NCBI GenBank assembly: GCA_029433475.1
Contig: JAQTIE010000006.1
Span: 124,001 to 188,000, forward strand
Origin: Neisseriaceae bacterium ESL0693
Lineage (GTDB): Bacteria; Pseudomonadota; Gammaproteobacteria; Burkholderiales; Neisseriaceae
Direction of reading: 5' to 3'
Length of the DNA: 64,000 nt
Position 1 is the first letter of the stretch. Each line of letters starts with the position of its first letter. A program made the translations under genes and the position numbers. This document shows positions 28,752 through 39,099 of this stretch, in pieces. The notes beneath the pieces are model-generated. The model was given only the letters and a program-made list of their open reading frames with translations, did not search any database and was not told the DNA's origin.

Positions 28752-29113
28752 GCTATGCCTCCGGTGTATAAGAGAGTCATAACAATAGAAACTGGGCATA
28801 AATTGAGAAATTGCATAGATCAGTACTGCCTTTCTTTTTAATCTTATATAAATATTTAAGAAAGCAGGCAGATGACAGGGTTGGAAGGCTGATGTATAGA
28901 ATCAGCAGGCACAAGACTTCCCTGCCATTGCCCACCACAAAAGGGTATATCAATGGCACAGAGTGCAGACGCAAAACATGATTCAAATGCATGTAAGCGG
29001 CTTGTCTGCCTGTATGATTCAGCCTTCCAAAGCTGATCGCGCGATTAAACGCGATGAGGGTATATTGCCGTATTGATAAATTAACGTCAATAGTGATGAT
29101 GGTTTTTTATAGG
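28752..29113. other. Intergenic region with a large nested inverted repeat
   Basis: No gene is seen in these 360 bases. The main content is the 150-base nested palindrome listed at 28881-29030. Confidence 0.5.
28881..29030. repeat. 150-base nested inverted repeat (MITE-like or structured RNA)
   Basis: Three nested pairings fold the region: TTGGAAGGCTGA (28881-28892) with TCAGCCTTCCAA (29019-29030), CAGGCACAAG (28906-28915) with CTTGTCTGCCTG (29001-29012, two-base bulge), and TGCCATTG (28923-28930) with CAATGGCA (28951-28958). The outer 12-bp arms are perfect. No target-site duplication is visible beside the ends. Confidence 0.6.
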
Positions 29114-29644
29114 TTACGGCTGAATTTCGCTGGCGAGGGTGTTGAGGCCTTGTGACAGGGCGTTGACCATGTTGTTATAGCCATTGCCTTTCTGGGCTAT
29201 GCGAATATGGAAATTGCGGTTTTGGCCGCTCATGCCCTGCCATTCGCTGTAGCCATTGATGTGAATATGGCCGTCATAGCTGCCCTGGAATGTTTCGATG
29301 TGTACGGTCAGGGTTTTACTGGTGGGGTTGGGTTGCAGGCTGTAGCTGTAATAGCCGTTGGTCTGATTTAAGTGGTTGGCCAGCACGCTGGCGATTTCAT
29401 GGCTTAAATCATCGGCCCATTGGTGTTGCTGAGCGAAATGAAGGGTGTTGGGGCTTTCCTGATAGAGCAGGTTGCCTTGATTGATGCTGTCTGCCAGAAC
29501 TACTTTGATTTGTACGGCTTGTTGCCGGGCAGCTGCGGGTAGGCGATAGTCGCTATCGGGCAGACGGTAGTAGGTGGTGCTTTGGCTGGCACAGGCGCTG
29601 AGCATGAGTAAGGTACTGATGAGTAACAGGGGCAGTAGTTTCAT
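29114..29644 (-). CDS. pqiC: PqiC-like ABC-transport auxiliary lipoprotein
   Basis: The 176-residue precursor has a signal peptide with lipobox LSAC (Cys18) and the DUF330/PqiC pattern TTYYRLPDSDYRLP after the cysteine. PqiC is an outer-membrane lipoprotein that works with the PqiB needle in lipid transport across the periplasm. Its start overlaps the pqiB stop by four bases (ATGA), and pqiA lies further upstream, so the whole pqiABC set is one operon. Confidence 0.88.
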   Translation of the reverse strand: MKLLPLLLISTLLMLSACASQSTTYYRLPDSDYRLPAAARQQAVQIKVVLADSINQGNLLYQESPNTLHFAQQHQWADDLSHEIASVLANHLNQTNGYYSYSLQPNPTSKTLTVHIETFQGSYDGHIHINGYSEWQGMSGQNRNFHIRIAQKGNGYNNMVNALSQGLNTLASEIQP

Positions 29645-31284
29645 TGGTGTGCTCCTTGCGGGATGGGGTCATGGCCGCGGCGATTGAAGATTAATGCGTT
29701 TGGTTGCTGTTTCAGGGTCTGCAGTGTGGGTTGGGCTGCTTTGAGGGTTTGGTCAATGCTTTGCAGGGTTTGCTGTATATGGGCATACATGGGCGATGCG
29801 GGCGATACGCCTTGTAATGTGTGTTGCAGTTGTTGCAGGGTGCGGTTGATTTCAGCGGGTAATTGCTGGGTTTTATCCTGTGCCATGATGTTGTCAACAT
29901 GTTTGAGGGTGGTTTTTAACTGGGCTAGTGTGCCATTCAGTTCGCTGACGGTCTGGTTGAGTGGCAGGGCATTCAGTTTGGTCAGAAAATCGGTCAGTTG
30001 ATGTTGAATTTCATCTAAGCCACTATTACGGCTGGCAATGACGGGGTAATTCTGATAGGTGGTCATGGGTTTGAGTTTGGGGGTGCTGGCTGGTGCTTCT
30101 GTCAGGCTGATGTATTGGTTGCCGGTAATGATGTTGTCGTTTTCAAGTGAGGCAGTCAGGCCGCGATTGAGTGCCTGTTTGATTTGTTGCTGCCAGACGT
30201 TGTCGTTTTGTTGAGTGGCATTGATTTCCATGCGAGCGGGCTCCAGTCGCAGGCGAATGGGTACCCAGCCGTGTTCAAATAAGCGATGACTGTCGTTGGG
30301 GGCAAAGTAGGGAACATCGGCCACGGAGCCGATGTTGATGCCGTGATATTCAACCGGGGCACCTACATTCAGGCCGCGGACGGTTTGTTTAAAGAAGGTG
30401 ACGTAATACTGAGCCCGATGTGATGGCTGGTTTTCCAGTTCCTGCTGGCTGTTGTAAAGGGTAAAGACGGTATTGGTGTCGATGGGGGCGCCTTTGCCTT
30501 CGGTGGTGGTTTTGAATACGATGGCGCCGGATAATAGGGCGGGAATCGGGGCGGAGTCGATGTGTACGCCGCCGCCGGTGGCGGTAACCTGCACGCCGGT
30601 TTGCAGCCAGAATTTAACTTTGCTGCCGATCAGGCTGTCGTAGGGGCTGTTGACATATATCTGATAATGAACGCTGTTGTCTTTGGGGTCGAAAAAGGCT
30701 TTTTCAACCTGACCGGCGGAGATGTCGCCATAGAGTAATGGGCTACCGGGGCTGAGGAGTTTATCGCTGTGGCCTTTCAGTTTGAGGCGGATACCGGTCT
30801 GGCCGATGGCTGAGGCCGGCGGAAGGTCGGCTACTTTGAAGCTTTCGGCGGTTTTACTGCTGTGGCCGGGGGTAAAGGCGATGTATGAACCGGAAACCAG
30901 AGTATTCAGGCCGGTGATGCCGCTTTGGTCAATGCGGGGTTTGACGATCCAGAAGCGGGTGTCTTCACGCATCATGTTTTTGACATCGGCAGTAAGCTGG
31001 GCTTTGATTTGTACGCCTTTTTCATCGGGACTGATTTTTATGGCGGTTACTTTGCCTACAGAGACATTCAATACTTTAATGACGGTGGTGTTGACTTCAA
31101 TGCCGTCTGCATCTTTCATGTAGAGGGTGATTTCAGGGCCGGTATGACGGATGTGCTGGAATAATAGCCATGCGCCGGTCAGTAGTGCCAGAATAGGAAT
31201 CAGCCACACGGCAGCATTGAATGGCAGGGTGCGTTTAACCAAAGCGGTGGTACGTTCATTTTCATGGGATGAATTAGGATTCAT
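29641..31284 (-). CDS. pqiB: PqiB, multi-MCE-domain lipid transport protein
   Basis: The 547-residue protein has one N-terminal membrane helix (about residues 25-45) and three MCE domains (beginning EITLYMKDADGIEVN, IRLKLKGHSDKLLSPGSPL and YVTFFKQTVRGLNVGAPV), then a long helical tail. This matches PqiB, whose hexamer forms a syringe-like tunnel for phospholipids between the membranes. I start at MNPNSSH (31284) because longer starts run through pqiA. It overlaps pqiA by 11 bases and pqiC by four. Confidence 0.9.
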   Translation of the reverse strand: MNPNSSHENERTTALVKRTLPFNAAVWLIPILALLTGAWLLFQHIRHTGPEITLYMKDADGIEVNTTVIKVLNVSVGKVTAIKISPDEKGVQIKAQLTADVKNMMREDTRFWIVKPRIDQSGITGLNTLVSGSYIAFTPGHSSKTAESFKVADLPPASAIGQTGIRLKLKGHSDKLLSPGSPLLYGDISAGQVEKAFFDPKDNSVHYQIYVNSPYDSLIGSKVKFWLQTGVQVTATGGGVHIDSAPIPALLSGAIVFKTTTEGKGAPIDTNTVFTLYNSQQELENQPSHRAQYYVTFFKQTVRGLNVGAPVEYHGINIGSVADVPYFAPNDSHRLFEHGWVPIRLRLEPARMEINATQQNDNVWQQQIKQALNRGLTASLENDNIITGNQYISLTEAPASTPKLKPMTTYQNYPVIASRNSGLDEIQHQLTDFLTKLNALPLNQTVSELNGTLAQLKTTLKHVDNIMAQDKTQQLPAEINRTLQQLQHTLQGVSPASPMYAHIQQTLQSIDQTLKAAQPTLQTLKQQPNALIFNRRGHDPIPQGAHQ

Positions 31285-32620
31285 GATGGTTGTTCTTTGA
31301 GAAAGGCACAGACGGTAATAAAAGGCGTGGTTGATCGGTCTGATCCCAGAGCAGACGTGAATCAAAGCTCATGGCAGAAACCATGGTAAAGAGTACGACG
31401 CTGCAAAAATAAATGGTGGCACCGCCCGGGGAAACTTGTGCCAGTGGGGTACAGAAGGCAGACATTAAGATGATCACGACAAAAATATCTATCATGGACC
31501 AGCGGCCGATAGATTCGGTGATACGATACAGCAGTGTTAATCTGGGCGATGACATCAGGGGTTTATAGGTCACGCTGTAAAGCAATAATAACATTGAAAT
31601 CATTTTCAAGACAGGGATGGCCATGCTGGCACTGAATATGATGACGGCAATCAGTTTGTCATTGCCAGTCCACATGATTTTAATGCCGTCAAAGATGGTG
31701 CTGGCCAGATTGGTGCCGGGGGCGCGGGTGATCATCATGGGCAGTAAATTGGCGGGGAAATATAAAATAATGGCCGTGAGGAGTAAAGCCATGCTGATGC
31801 GGCGTGTAAAGGGTTTGCGCAGATACAGGATTGAGCCGCAGACGGAGCAGATCAATTGATTATCGGGTTGTTCAAACAGGCAGTAATGGCAGCTGATGGT
31901 ATGGCCGTGATGGGGTAGTTTGGTCGGGTCATGGCCGCGCAGGCATTGTATCTGGTAAAAAATCCAGTGTTCGGGCACACTTCTGGCGGTGGCAATCAGT
32001 AATATGGCCAAGACGAGGGTGAGCCAGAAGGCCATGCCAAAATGAATTTGTGCCAAGGTATGCATTTTAATGTAGGCCACTAGGGTAGCGATAAAGAATA
32101 CATCTACCATCATCCAGTGGCGTAATCTGACCATGGCGCGGGTGGCATAGAGCATATAGGGTAAAATATGCCGATATTTCAGGCCGAAATAAACGTACAG
32201 GCACAGCAGAATAAATAATAATGGCGAGCCGAAAGTCAGTAAAAACATGACTTCGGCCAGAAAGGCAAAATTCTGCTGGGTTAGAGCGCTCATCATGCTG
32301 GGCACGCTTAAATCAACGTGCAGGCCGGCCAGATCTACCGTCAGATACAGCTGGGTGTAGACCAAAAGCATGATGATCAGGCTGGCACAGGCCAGTGCCA
32401 GCGGAGTGGCCAGAGGTTGCTTTTCAATTCTGACCAGTTCTTCATGACAGCGCGGGCAGTGGGCTTCATTTCCGGGTTGCAGGCGGGGAATGGTTAAAGA
32501 CAGGCCACAACAAGGGCAGCCCACTTCATGCGCCGGCATGTAATTATGGGTTGGCTGGATACGGGATTGATGGCGGCGTAAATCAGATTGAGCCGGGATA
32601 AATTTTCTGTAGATGGTCAT
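31274..32620 (-). CDS. pqiA: PqiA, integral membrane partner of PqiB
   Basis: The 448-residue protein carries two zinc-ribbon-like cysteine pairs, CPCCGLSL...CPRC near the N-terminus and CHYCLF...CSVCG in the middle, each followed by a block of about four membrane helices. That duplicated layout is typical of PqiA/YebS. It sits in the inner membrane and supports PqiB in lipid trafficking. It is the first gene of the pqiABC operon. Confidence 0.92.
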   Translation of the reverse strand: MTIYRKFIPAQSDLRRHQSRIQPTHNYMPAHEVGCPCCGLSLTIPRLQPGNEAHCPRCHEELVRIEKQPLATPLALACASLIIMLLVYTQLYLTVDLAGLHVDLSVPSMMSALTQQNFAFLAEVMFLLTFGSPLLFILLCLYVYFGLKYRHILPYMLYATRAMVRLRHWMMVDVFFIATLVAYIKMHTLAQIHFGMAFWLTLVLAILLIATARSVPEHWIFYQIQCLRGHDPTKLPHHGHTISCHYCLFEQPDNQLICSVCGSILYLRKPFTRRISMALLLTAIILYFPANLLPMMITRAPGTNLASTIFDGIKIMWTGNDKLIAVIIFSASMAIPVLKMISMLLLLYSVTYKPLMSSPRLTLLYRITESIGRWSMIDIFVVIILMSAFCTPLAQVSPGGATIYFCSVVLFTMVSAMSFDSRLLWDQTDQPRLLLPSVPFSKNNHHES

Positions 32621-32624
32621 AACA

Positions 32625-32658
32625 TAAAATAAGCTAACTGAACATAATTTCAGTTAGC
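32625..32658 (-). terminator. Terminator between leuB and pqiA
   Basis: On the minus strand GCTAACTGA and TCAGTTAGC form a 9-bp stem followed by TTATTTTAT. It ends leuB transcripts immediately before the pqiA start and may also attenuate read-through into pqiABC. Confidence 0.7.
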
Positions 32659-32704
32659 CATAAATATACGTAAATTATGCTGTTAAGGCAAATACTGATT
32701 GTGT

Positions 32705-33775
32705 TTATAAGGCAGCCAGTACCGCATCGCCCATCTGGCTGCATGAAACGCGCTGACAGCCGGTTTCAAAGATATCGTTGGTGCGTAATCCTTGTGCCAG
32801 TACCTGGCCAACGGCTTTTTCGATCTGTCGGGCGCGTTGTTCGTCATTGAAGCTGTAGCGCAGCAACATGGCTAAAGACAGGATGGTGGCCAGTGGGTTG
32901 GCCAGATTCTGTCCGGCGATATCGGGGGCTGAGCCGTGCGAGGGTTCGTATAAGCCTTTACCGGTTTCATTAAGGGAGGCCGAGGGCAGCATGCCGATGG
33001 AGCCGGTGAGCATGGAGGCTTCATCTGACAGGATATCCCCGAAAATATTGCCGGTGACGATGACGTCAAATTGTTTGGGGTTTTTGACCAGTTGCATGGC
33101 GGCATTGTCAACATACATGTGGCTGACGGCCACATCGGGATATTCATGACTCATGTCGTTGATGATCTGGCGCCACATTTCGGTGGTTTCCAGTACGTTG
33201 GCTTTATCTACTGAACACAGTTTTTTATGGCGCTTACGGGCGGCTTCGAAGGCAATTTTGCCGATACGGCGGATTTCACTTTCGCAATAACGCATGGTGT
33301 TGATGCCTTCGCGTTCGCCGTTATCCAAAGTATGAATGCCGCGCGGCTCGCCAAAATAAATGTCTCCGGTCAGTTCTCTGACGATAAGAATATCCAGACC
33401 TGAAACAATTTCCGGTTTGAGGGTGGAGGCGTTGACCAGTTCGGGATAGAGTACGGCCGGCCGCAGATTGCCAAACAGATTAAGGTCTTTGCGAATGGCG
33501 AGTAAACCGCGCTCGGGTCGTAATGATCGTTCGAGCTGATCATATTGCGGGCTGCCGACTGCGCCAAGTAAAACTGCATCAGCGGCACGGCACAGATTCT
33601 GGGTGACTTCAGGATAAGGGTGCTGATACTGGTCATAGGCAGCGCCGCCCAGAGGGGCATACTGGTAATCGGCATTCAGCCCCTGAGCAATGAGTTTATC
33701 CAGTACCCGTATGGTTTGTTGTATGATTTCGGGGCCGATGCCATCACCGGGCAATACGGCAATATGTTTGGTCAT
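32705..33775 (-). CDS. leuB: 3-Isopropylmalate dehydrogenase
   Basis: The 356-residue enzyme oxidatively decarboxylates 3-isopropylmalate in leucine synthesis. It starts [15 protein letters not shown], has [12 protein letters not shown], the [14 protein letters not shown] loop, [13 protein letters not shown] with the catalytic lysine, and [18 protein letters not shown] at the NAD site. Length fits LeuB rather than isocitrate dehydrogenase. It is the last gene of the leuC-leuD-leuB cluster. Confidence 0.97.
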   Translation of the reverse strand: MTKHIAVLPGDGIGPEIIQQTIRVLDKLIAQGLNADYQYAPLGGAAYDQYQHPYPEVTQNLCRAADAVLLGAVGSPQYDQLERSLRPERGLLAIRKDLNLFGNLRPAVLYPELVNASTLKPEIVSGLDILIVRELTGDIYFGEPRGIHTLDNGEREGINTMRYCESEIRRIGKIAFEAARKRHKKLCSVDKANVLETTEMWRQIINDMSHEYPDVAVSHMYVDNAAMQLVKNPKQFDVIVTGNIFGDILSDEASMLTGSIGMLPSASLNETGKGLYEPSHGSAPDIAGQNLANPLATILSLAMLLRYSFNDEQRARQIEKAVGQVLAQGLRTNDIFETGCQRVSCSQMGDAVLAAL

Positions 33776-33834
33776 GTGTGTCTCTTTTATGATCTGATCA
33801 GATTTTATGGTTAATAAGGTTTAATTTGTATTTA

Positions 33835-34488
33835 TCAGCAGACGTTGTCGGTCTGGTATAACCAGGGCTGACTGGTACGATGGCGTTGTTCGAATTGTTT
33901 TATGTCATCCGTGTGTTGCAGTGTCAGGCCAATTTCGTCCAGTCCATTGAGTAAACAATGTTTGCGATGTTCGGTGATGTCAAAATGAAAGGATTGTCCA
34001 TCGGGGGTGTTGACGGTCTGTTCGGGTAAATCAATCCGCAGCTGATAACCTTCATGGGTGCTGACGGCGGTAAAAAGCTTTTCTACTGTGGTTTCAGACA
34101 GCACAATAGGCAATAGGCCGTTTTTATAGCAGTTATTAAAAAAGATGTCGGCAAATGAGGGCGCGATAATGGCGCGAAAACCGTAATCGTCTAATGCCCA
34201 TGGCGCGTGTTCGCGGCTGGAGCCGCAACCAAAATTTTTACGTGTCAGTAAGATTTGTGCGCCCTGATAGCGCGGCTGATTTAAGACAAAATCAGGATTA
34301 ATGACGCGCTGATCAGGATTCATGCCTGGTTCGCCATGATCAAGATAACGCCATGCATCAAAGGCGTTGGGGCCAAAGCCACTGCGTTTGATGGATTTCA
34401 GAAATTGTTTGGGAATAATGGCATCAGTGTCAACGTTGGCGCGATCTAAAGGCGCTACACGTGCCGTCAGGGTGGTAAATGATTTCAT
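33835..34488 (-). CDS. leuD: 3-Isopropylmalate dehydratase small subunit
   Basis: The 217-residue swivel-domain subunit of isopropylmalate isomerase has [14 protein letters not shown] near the N-terminus and [14 protein letters not shown] in the middle, both hallmarks of LeuD. It works with LeuC, encoded upstream beyond two small lipoprotein genes. leuB follows after 60 bases. Confidence 0.97.
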   Translation of the reverse strand: MKSFTTLTARVAPLDRANVDTDAIIPKQFLKSIKRSGFGPNAFDAWRYLDHGEPGMNPDQRVINPDFVLNQPRYQGAQILLTRKNFGCGSSREHAPWALDDYGFRAIIAPSFADIFFNNCYKNGLLPIVLSETTVEKLFTAVSTHEGYQLRIDLPEQTVNTPDGQSFHFDITEHRKHCLLNGLDEIGLTLQHTDDIKQFEQRHRTSQPWLYQTDNVC

Positions 34489-34524
34489 AACAACTTTCAG
34501 AACAGATTTGATTGAATCGGATCA

Positions 34525-34538
34525 GCCCCCGAAGGGGC
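34525..34538 (-). promoter_or_regulatory. Stable UUCG-loop hairpin upstream of leuD
   Basis: On the minus strand GCCCC-TTCG-GGGGC forms a perfect five-pair stem closed by a UUCG-type tetraloop between the entericidin-like gene and leuD. No T run follows, so an RNA stability or processing role is more likely than termination. Confidence 0.5.
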
Positions 34539-34545
34539 GTGAGGG

Positions 34546-34686
34546 TTACATCTCGGAATGAACCTTGTCAGCAGCATGGCTTACGGCATGACCACCGCCT
34601 TTGATGTCCTGACCAACGCCGGACACGGTATGGCAGCCACTCAGAAAAGCCAGTAAAACGGTACTTATCATCAGTAATTTTGTCAT
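34546..34686 (-). CDS. Entericidin-like small lipoprotein, copy 1
   Basis: The 46-residue precursor has a short signal peptide ending LSGC, then HTVSGVGQDIKGGGHAVSHAA, the entericidin EcnA/B pattern. Such peptides are tiny envelope lipoproteins of unclear role, described in enterobacteria as an antidote/toxin pair. The ATG at 34686 has AAGGA upstream. It sits between leuC and leuD on the same strand and should be cotranscribed with them. Confidence 0.85.
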   Translation of the reverse strand: MTKLLMISTVLLAFLSGCHTVSGVGQDIKGGGHAVSHAADKVHSEM

Positions 34687-34708
34687 GATCAGTTCCTTGT
34701 CTGAGGGA

Positions 34709-34831
34709 TTATTCAGCAGCGTTCTGGAGGTGTTGTCCGCCAGCGCTGACATCCTTGCCGACACCGGAAACTGTATGGCAAGCGCTTAACATGGCTAAAG
34801 TCACGGCAGCTAATAGTACTAATTTCTTCAT
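34709..34831 (-). CDS. Entericidin-like small lipoprotein, copy 2
   Basis: This 40-residue precursor begins MKKLVLLAAVTLAML, has lipobox LSAC and continues HTVSGVGKDVSAGGQHLQNAAE. The C-HTVSGVG core is identical to that of the gene 22 bases downstream, so they are tandem paralogues. Length, lipobox and the glycine-rich tail fit EcnB-type entericidins. It is too short to stand out in a simple ORF scan but reads cleanly from ATG 34831 to TAA 34709. Confidence 0.85.
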   Translation of the reverse strand: MKKLVLLAAVTLAMLSACHTVSGVGKDVSAGGQHLQNAAE

Positions 34832-34929
34832 GTTCTTACTCCATAAAAAGATTTAAACAAAATAAAGACTCAATCAGAACTGCGGGTTTATCATGCGCGT
34901 ACTACTGAAAAACTGCAAGTCATTCATAC

Positions 34930-36348
34930 TTAAAGGAGGGTGTGGTTTTGCCGGATATCGGTAAAATGGCCGTAAATGGCTGCTGCTGCTGCCATGGCGG
35001 GACTGACTAAATGAGTGCGGCCACCATTGCCTTGCCGTCCTTCAAAATTGCGGTTGGAGGTAGAGGCGCAGCGTTGTTGTGGTGCCAGCCGATCCGCATT
35101 CATGGCCAGACACATGGAGCAACCGGGTTCACGCCATTCAAAACCGGCCTCGATAAAAATTTTATCCAGACCTTCGGCTTCGGCTTGTCGCTTGACTGCA
35201 CCCGAACCCGGCACCACCAAAACTTGTTTTACATTATCGGCCTTATGCTGCCCGCGGGCGACTGAGGCCGCCATGCGCAAGTCTTCGATGCGGCTATTGG
35301 TGCATGAGCCGATGAATACCACGTCAACATTGATGGCACTGATCGGGGTATTGGCGGTTAAACCCATATAGTTGAGGGCGCGTTGCATGCCTTCGCGTTT
35401 GACCGGATCATTTTCTTTATCGGGGTCAGGCACGCAGCCATCAATAGCACTGACCATTTCGGGTGAGGTACCCCAGGTGACTTGCGGGGTGACTTCGCTG
35501 GCATTTAAATGAATGACTTTATCAAAGTGAGCATCGGAATCAGACACCAGTGTGCGCCAGTAGGTGATGGCTTTGTCCCAGTTGTCGCCTTTGGGGGCGA
35601 AAGGGCGGTCACGGACATAATCGATGGTGGTCTGATCAACAGCCACCAGTCCGGAACGGGCACCGGCCTCGATCGCCATATTACATAAAGTCATGCGGCC
35701 TTCCATTGATAGCTGGCGCACGGCTTCGCCGCCAAATTCGATGGCATAGCCGGTACCGCCGGCAGTACCGATCTGGCCGATGATGTATAAAGCCAGGTCT
35801 TTGGCGCTGACGTGTTGTGCCAGTGTGCCGGCGATATCAATCAGCATGGTTTTGGATTTTTTGGCGGTAATACACTGGGTGGCCATGGTGTGTTCTACTT
35901 CTGAGGTGCCAATGCCATGTGCCAGTGCGCCGAATGCACCATGAGTAGAGGTATGGGAATCACCGCAGACAACGGTCATGCCCGGTAAGGTAGCGCCTAA
36001 TTCGGGCCCGACCACATGCAAAATACCCTGATGCTGATCACCGAAAGGGTAATAAGCCGAAACACCGAATGCGCTGACATTTTTATCCAATGTGTCTACT
36101 TGTAATTTGGCCACCGGATCTGTAATGCCTTTTTGCCATTGGGTAGTGGGGGTGTTGTGGTCAGGTGTGGCCAGAATGCTTTGTTGCCGCCACAGCGGGC
36201 GTTGTGCCAGTTTCAACCCTTCAAAGGCTTGCGGGCTGGTGACTTCATGCACCAGATGGCGGTCGATGTAGAGTAAAGTGGTTCCGTCTGCTTCTTCCCG
36301 TACTACATGGCTGTCCCATAATTTATCGTATAAAGTTTTTTTACTCAT
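34930..36348 (-). CDS. leuC: 3-Isopropylmalate dehydratase large subunit
   Basis: The 472-residue aconitase-family subunit carries a 4Fe-4S cluster and isomerises 2- to 3-isopropylmalate with LeuD. It has [30 protein letters not shown] and [11 protein letters not shown], whose cysteines bind the cluster. I start at [12 protein letters not shown] (36348), the usual LeuC N-terminus; an upstream in-frame start adds 12 unlikely residues. leuA is not adjacent. Confidence 0.97.
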   Translation of the reverse strand: MSKKTLYDKLWDSHVVREEADGTTLLYIDRHLVHEVTSPQAFEGLKLAQRPLWRQQSILATPDHNTPTTQWQKGITDPVAKLQVDTLDKNVSAFGVSAYYPFGDQHQGILHVVGPELGATLPGMTVVCGDSHTSTHGAFGALAHGIGTSEVEHTMATQCITAKKSKTMLIDIAGTLAQHVSAKDLALYIIGQIGTAGGTGYAIEFGGEAVRQLSMEGRMTLCNMAIEAGARSGLVAVDQTTIDYVRDRPFAPKGDNWDKAITYWRTLVSDSDAHFDKVIHLNASEVTPQVTWGTSPEMVSAIDGCVPDPDKENDPVKREGMQRALNYMGLTANTPISAINVDVVFIGSCTNSRIEDLRMAASVARGQHKADNVKQVLVVPGSGAVKRQAEAEGLDKIFIEAGFEWREPGCSMCLAMNADRLAPQQRCASTSNRNFEGRQGNGGRTHLVSPAMAAAAAIYGHFTDIRQNHTLL

Positions 36349-36597
36349 GTTTTTACTTTGGTTTCTGTGGTGTAGTGCGTCCAATCATAATGAGGTCAAC
36401 AAACTTTTTCAAGCATTTTGTCTAAAAAAATAAAAAATAATTATAGAAAAGTAAAAATTATTTATAAATTTGGACTAATTGTCTAAGTTCAGGGGTTATA
36501 AAGAGTAAGTCGTAGTGTTTGCGTGCTTATTGCTATAATGGTCATTTGGTGGCATCGGCAGTATGTCCGGATGCAAAACTGGATAAAGGAAATAATG

Positions 36598-37956
36598 ATG
36601 AGTTTACCGACCATAGTCACAGCACATCAGCCACAATTAGAGGCTTTTGAACGGGTTATTCTGGCCAATCAGGCACAAATAGAAGCGTGGTTCCGTACCC
36701 AATGGCATCGTTATCAGCCACCGTTTTATGGTTCAGTTGATATTCGTAACAGTGGCTATAAGCTGGCCAGTATTGATATGAATCTGTTTCCGGGTGGTTT
36801 TAATAATCTCAATCCGAATTTTTTGTCGCTGGCGACACTGGCCGCTCAGGATGCAGTTGAAAGAGGCTGTGCCGAGGCGCATTCTATTTTGCTGATTCCG
36901 GAAAATCACACCCGGAATACTTTTTACTTGCAGAATGTGTATGCATTAAGCCAGATTCTGCGTCATGCCGGTTTTACAGTCAGACTGGGCAGCCTGAATC
37001 CGGACATTACTGAAAAAACCGTCTTAACTACTGCTCTGAATGATGAAATCACTCTGGAGCCTTTGTTGCGTACGGCCAACCGGTTGCATCTGGCGGATGG
37101 TTTTTCTCCCTGCATGGTGCTGCTGAATAATGATTTATCGGGTGGCGTGCCGCCAATTCTGCAAAATATAGAACAAGTGATTCTGCCGCCCTTAAAAGCT
37201 GGCTGGACCACGCGCCGTAAAAGTACGCATTTTGCTGCCTACAATCAGGTGGCGGCTGAATTTGCCCGGTTAATCAATATCGATGAATGGACGATTAATC
37301 CCTATTTTGAAGTATGCAGCGGGCTGGATTTCAGTAGCCATGAAGGTGAAGAGCGGCTGGCGGATACGGTGGCGCGGTTATTGGCGCGGATTCAGCAAAA
37401 ATACAATTCATTGGGCATTACCGACCGGCCTTTTGTGATTGTGAAAGCCGATGCCGGTACCTATGGCATGGGGGTGATGAGTGTGCATTCACCTGATGAT
37501 GTGCGTGGTCTGAATCGCAAAAACCGTAATAAAATGGCCAAGGTTAAAGAAGGATTGGCGGTCAGTGAAGTGATTGTGCAGGAAGGCATCTATACTTATG
37601 AAACCTTAAATAATGCCGTCACTGAACCTGTGGTCTATATGATGGATCGCTTTGTAATCGGCGGTTTTTACCGGGTGCATGAAGGGCGTGGTATCGATGA
37701 AAACCTGAATGCAGTGGGTATGCAGTTTGTACCGTGGCAGCGGGATATGGCTGAAGTGGATGCTGATGTTATTGCGCAGGAACAAGAGAGTAAACGCTCA
37801 TTCTGTCAATGGTCGCATCTGGGCGCACCTTCTGAAAAGGTGGCTGCCAAGATGCAGGACTGTGAAGACATTCGATTGTATGTTTATGGTGTACTGGCGC
37901 GGTTGTCATTACTGGCGGCGGCGATTGAACTGGAGCAGATGGCCGATATTGATTAA
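36598..37956 (+). CDS. gshA: Glutamate--cysteine ligase
   Basis: The roughly 452-residue protein matches the GshA type found in Neisseriaceae and some other proteobacteria, not the E. coli type. Marks are FYGSVDIRNSGYKLASIDMNLFPGGFNNLNPNF near residues 45-80 and a late VKADAGTYGMGVMSV glycine-rich segment resembling an ATP-grasp lid. It makes gamma-glutamylcysteine, the first step to glutathione. gshB lies two genes downstream, which supports the call. ATG codons at 36595 and 36598 both fit; AAAGGA spacing favours 36598. Confidence 0.88.
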   Translation: MSLPTIVTAHQPQLEAFERVILANQAQIEAWFRTQWHRYQPPFYGSVDIRNSGYKLASIDMNLFPGGFNNLNPNFLSLATLAAQDAVERGCAEAHSILLIPENHTRNTFYLQNVYALSQILRHAGFTVRLGSLNPDITEKTVLTTALNDEITLEPLLRTANRLHLADGFSPCMVLLNNDLSGGVPPILQNIEQVILPPLKAGWTTRRKSTHFAAYNQVAAEFARLINIDEWTINPYFEVCSGLDFSSHEGEERLADTVARLLARIQQKYNSLGITDRPFVIVKADAGTYGMGVMSVHSPDDVRGLNRKNRNKMAKVKEGLAVSEVIVQEGIYTYETLNNAVTEPVVYMMDRFVIGGFYRVHEGRGIDENLNAVGMQFVPWQRDMAEVDADVIAQEQESKRSFCQWSHLGAPSEKVAAKMQDCEDIRLYVYGVLARLSLLAAAIELEQMADID

Positions 37957-38039
37957 AGCTGTTGCTGAAGCCATCAGATGGCCGCCAACAGGGCTATTGA
38001 AAATTTAATCTATTCATTGATAAAGAAAATTTACTGACC

Positions 38040-39050
38040 ATGAAAAAAATACGTGTATTAACCGGCGTTACACCCAGTGGGGTACCGCATCTGGGGAATT
38101 ATGTGGGTGCGATTCGTCCGGCCATTGCGGCCAGCCAGAATCCCGATGTGGAATCATTTCTGTTTCTGTCTGATTATCATGCATTGATTAAATGTCATGA
38201 GCCGGAGCGGGTGCATGAATCCACCAAAGCGGTGGCGGCTACCTGGCTTGCTTGCGGGCTTGACCCGGAACGCACGACTTTTTACCGCCAGAGTGATGTG
38301 CCTGAAGTCATGGAATTAAACTGGATTCTGACCTGTAATACAGCAAAAGGGCTGATGAACCGTGCCCATGCCTATAAAGCCGCAGTGCAGGACAATGTTG
38401 AAAAAGGGCAGGCAGATCAGGATCATGGTATTGAGATGGGGCTTTTTTGTTATCCTGTGCTGATGAGTGCTGATATTCTGATGTTTAATGCCGATAAAGT
38501 ACCGGTTGGTCGTGATCAGATTCAGCATCTGGAAATGGCGCGCGATATTGCCGCACGTTTTAATCATCGTTTTGGTACTTTGTTTACTTTGCCTGAAGTA
38601 CAGATTGATGACAATGTGGAAACATTAGTGGGCTTAGATGGGCGTAAAATGAGTAAAAGCTATGGTAATACCATTCCTTTATTTGATAGCGATAAAAAAA
38701 TTCAGAAAGCGGTCAATAAAATTGTGACCAATTTAAAACAGCCGGGTGAAGCTAAAGCGCCAGATGAAAGTCCTTTATTTGATATTTATAAAGCGTTTTC
38801 GACTCCGGATGAGACCGCTGAATTTACCCACATGCTGGCAGAAGGGCTGGCATGGGGTGAAGCCAAGAAATTACTGGCGGCTAAAATCAATGCTGAACTG
38901 AGTCCGAAACGTGAACATTTTGAAGCGTTAATGGCCAATCCGGCATTAATTGAAGATATTTTACAGGCAGGTGCGGCGAAAGCACGCCGTCAGGCGCAGC
39001 CATTATTGGCGGCTGTGCGTGAAGCGGTGGGTATTCGCCGTTTATCCTGA
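38040..39050 (+). CDS. trpS: Tryptophanyl-tRNA synthetase
   Basis: The 336-residue class I synthetase charges tRNA-Trp. It has the HIGH-like motif [15 protein letters not shown] near the N-terminus, the tryptophan-site region around [19 protein letters not shown] with [13 protein letters not shown], and the KMSKS motif [10 protein letters not shown] near residue 200. It sits between gshA and gshB on the same strand, probably one transcript. Confidence 0.97.
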   Translation: MKKIRVLTGVTPSGVPHLGNYVGAIRPAIAASQNPDVESFLFLSDYHALIKCHEPERVHESTKAVAATWLACGLDPERTTFYRQSDVPEVMELNWILTCNTAKGLMNRAHAYKAAVQDNVEKGQADQDHGIEMGLFCYPVLMSADILMFNADKVPVGRDQIQHLEMARDIAARFNHRFGTLFTLPEVQIDDNVETLVGLDGRKMSKSYGNTIPLFDSDKKIQKAVNKIVTNLKQPGEAKAPDESPLFDIYKAFSTPDETAEFTHMLAEGLAWGEAKKLLAAKINAELSPKREHFEALMANPALIEDILQAGAAKARRQAQPLLAAVREAVGIRRLS

Positions 39051-39099
39051 CCGGCTGAATCAGACTGATTTCGGGTCAAACTGTTTTTCAGGGAACATC

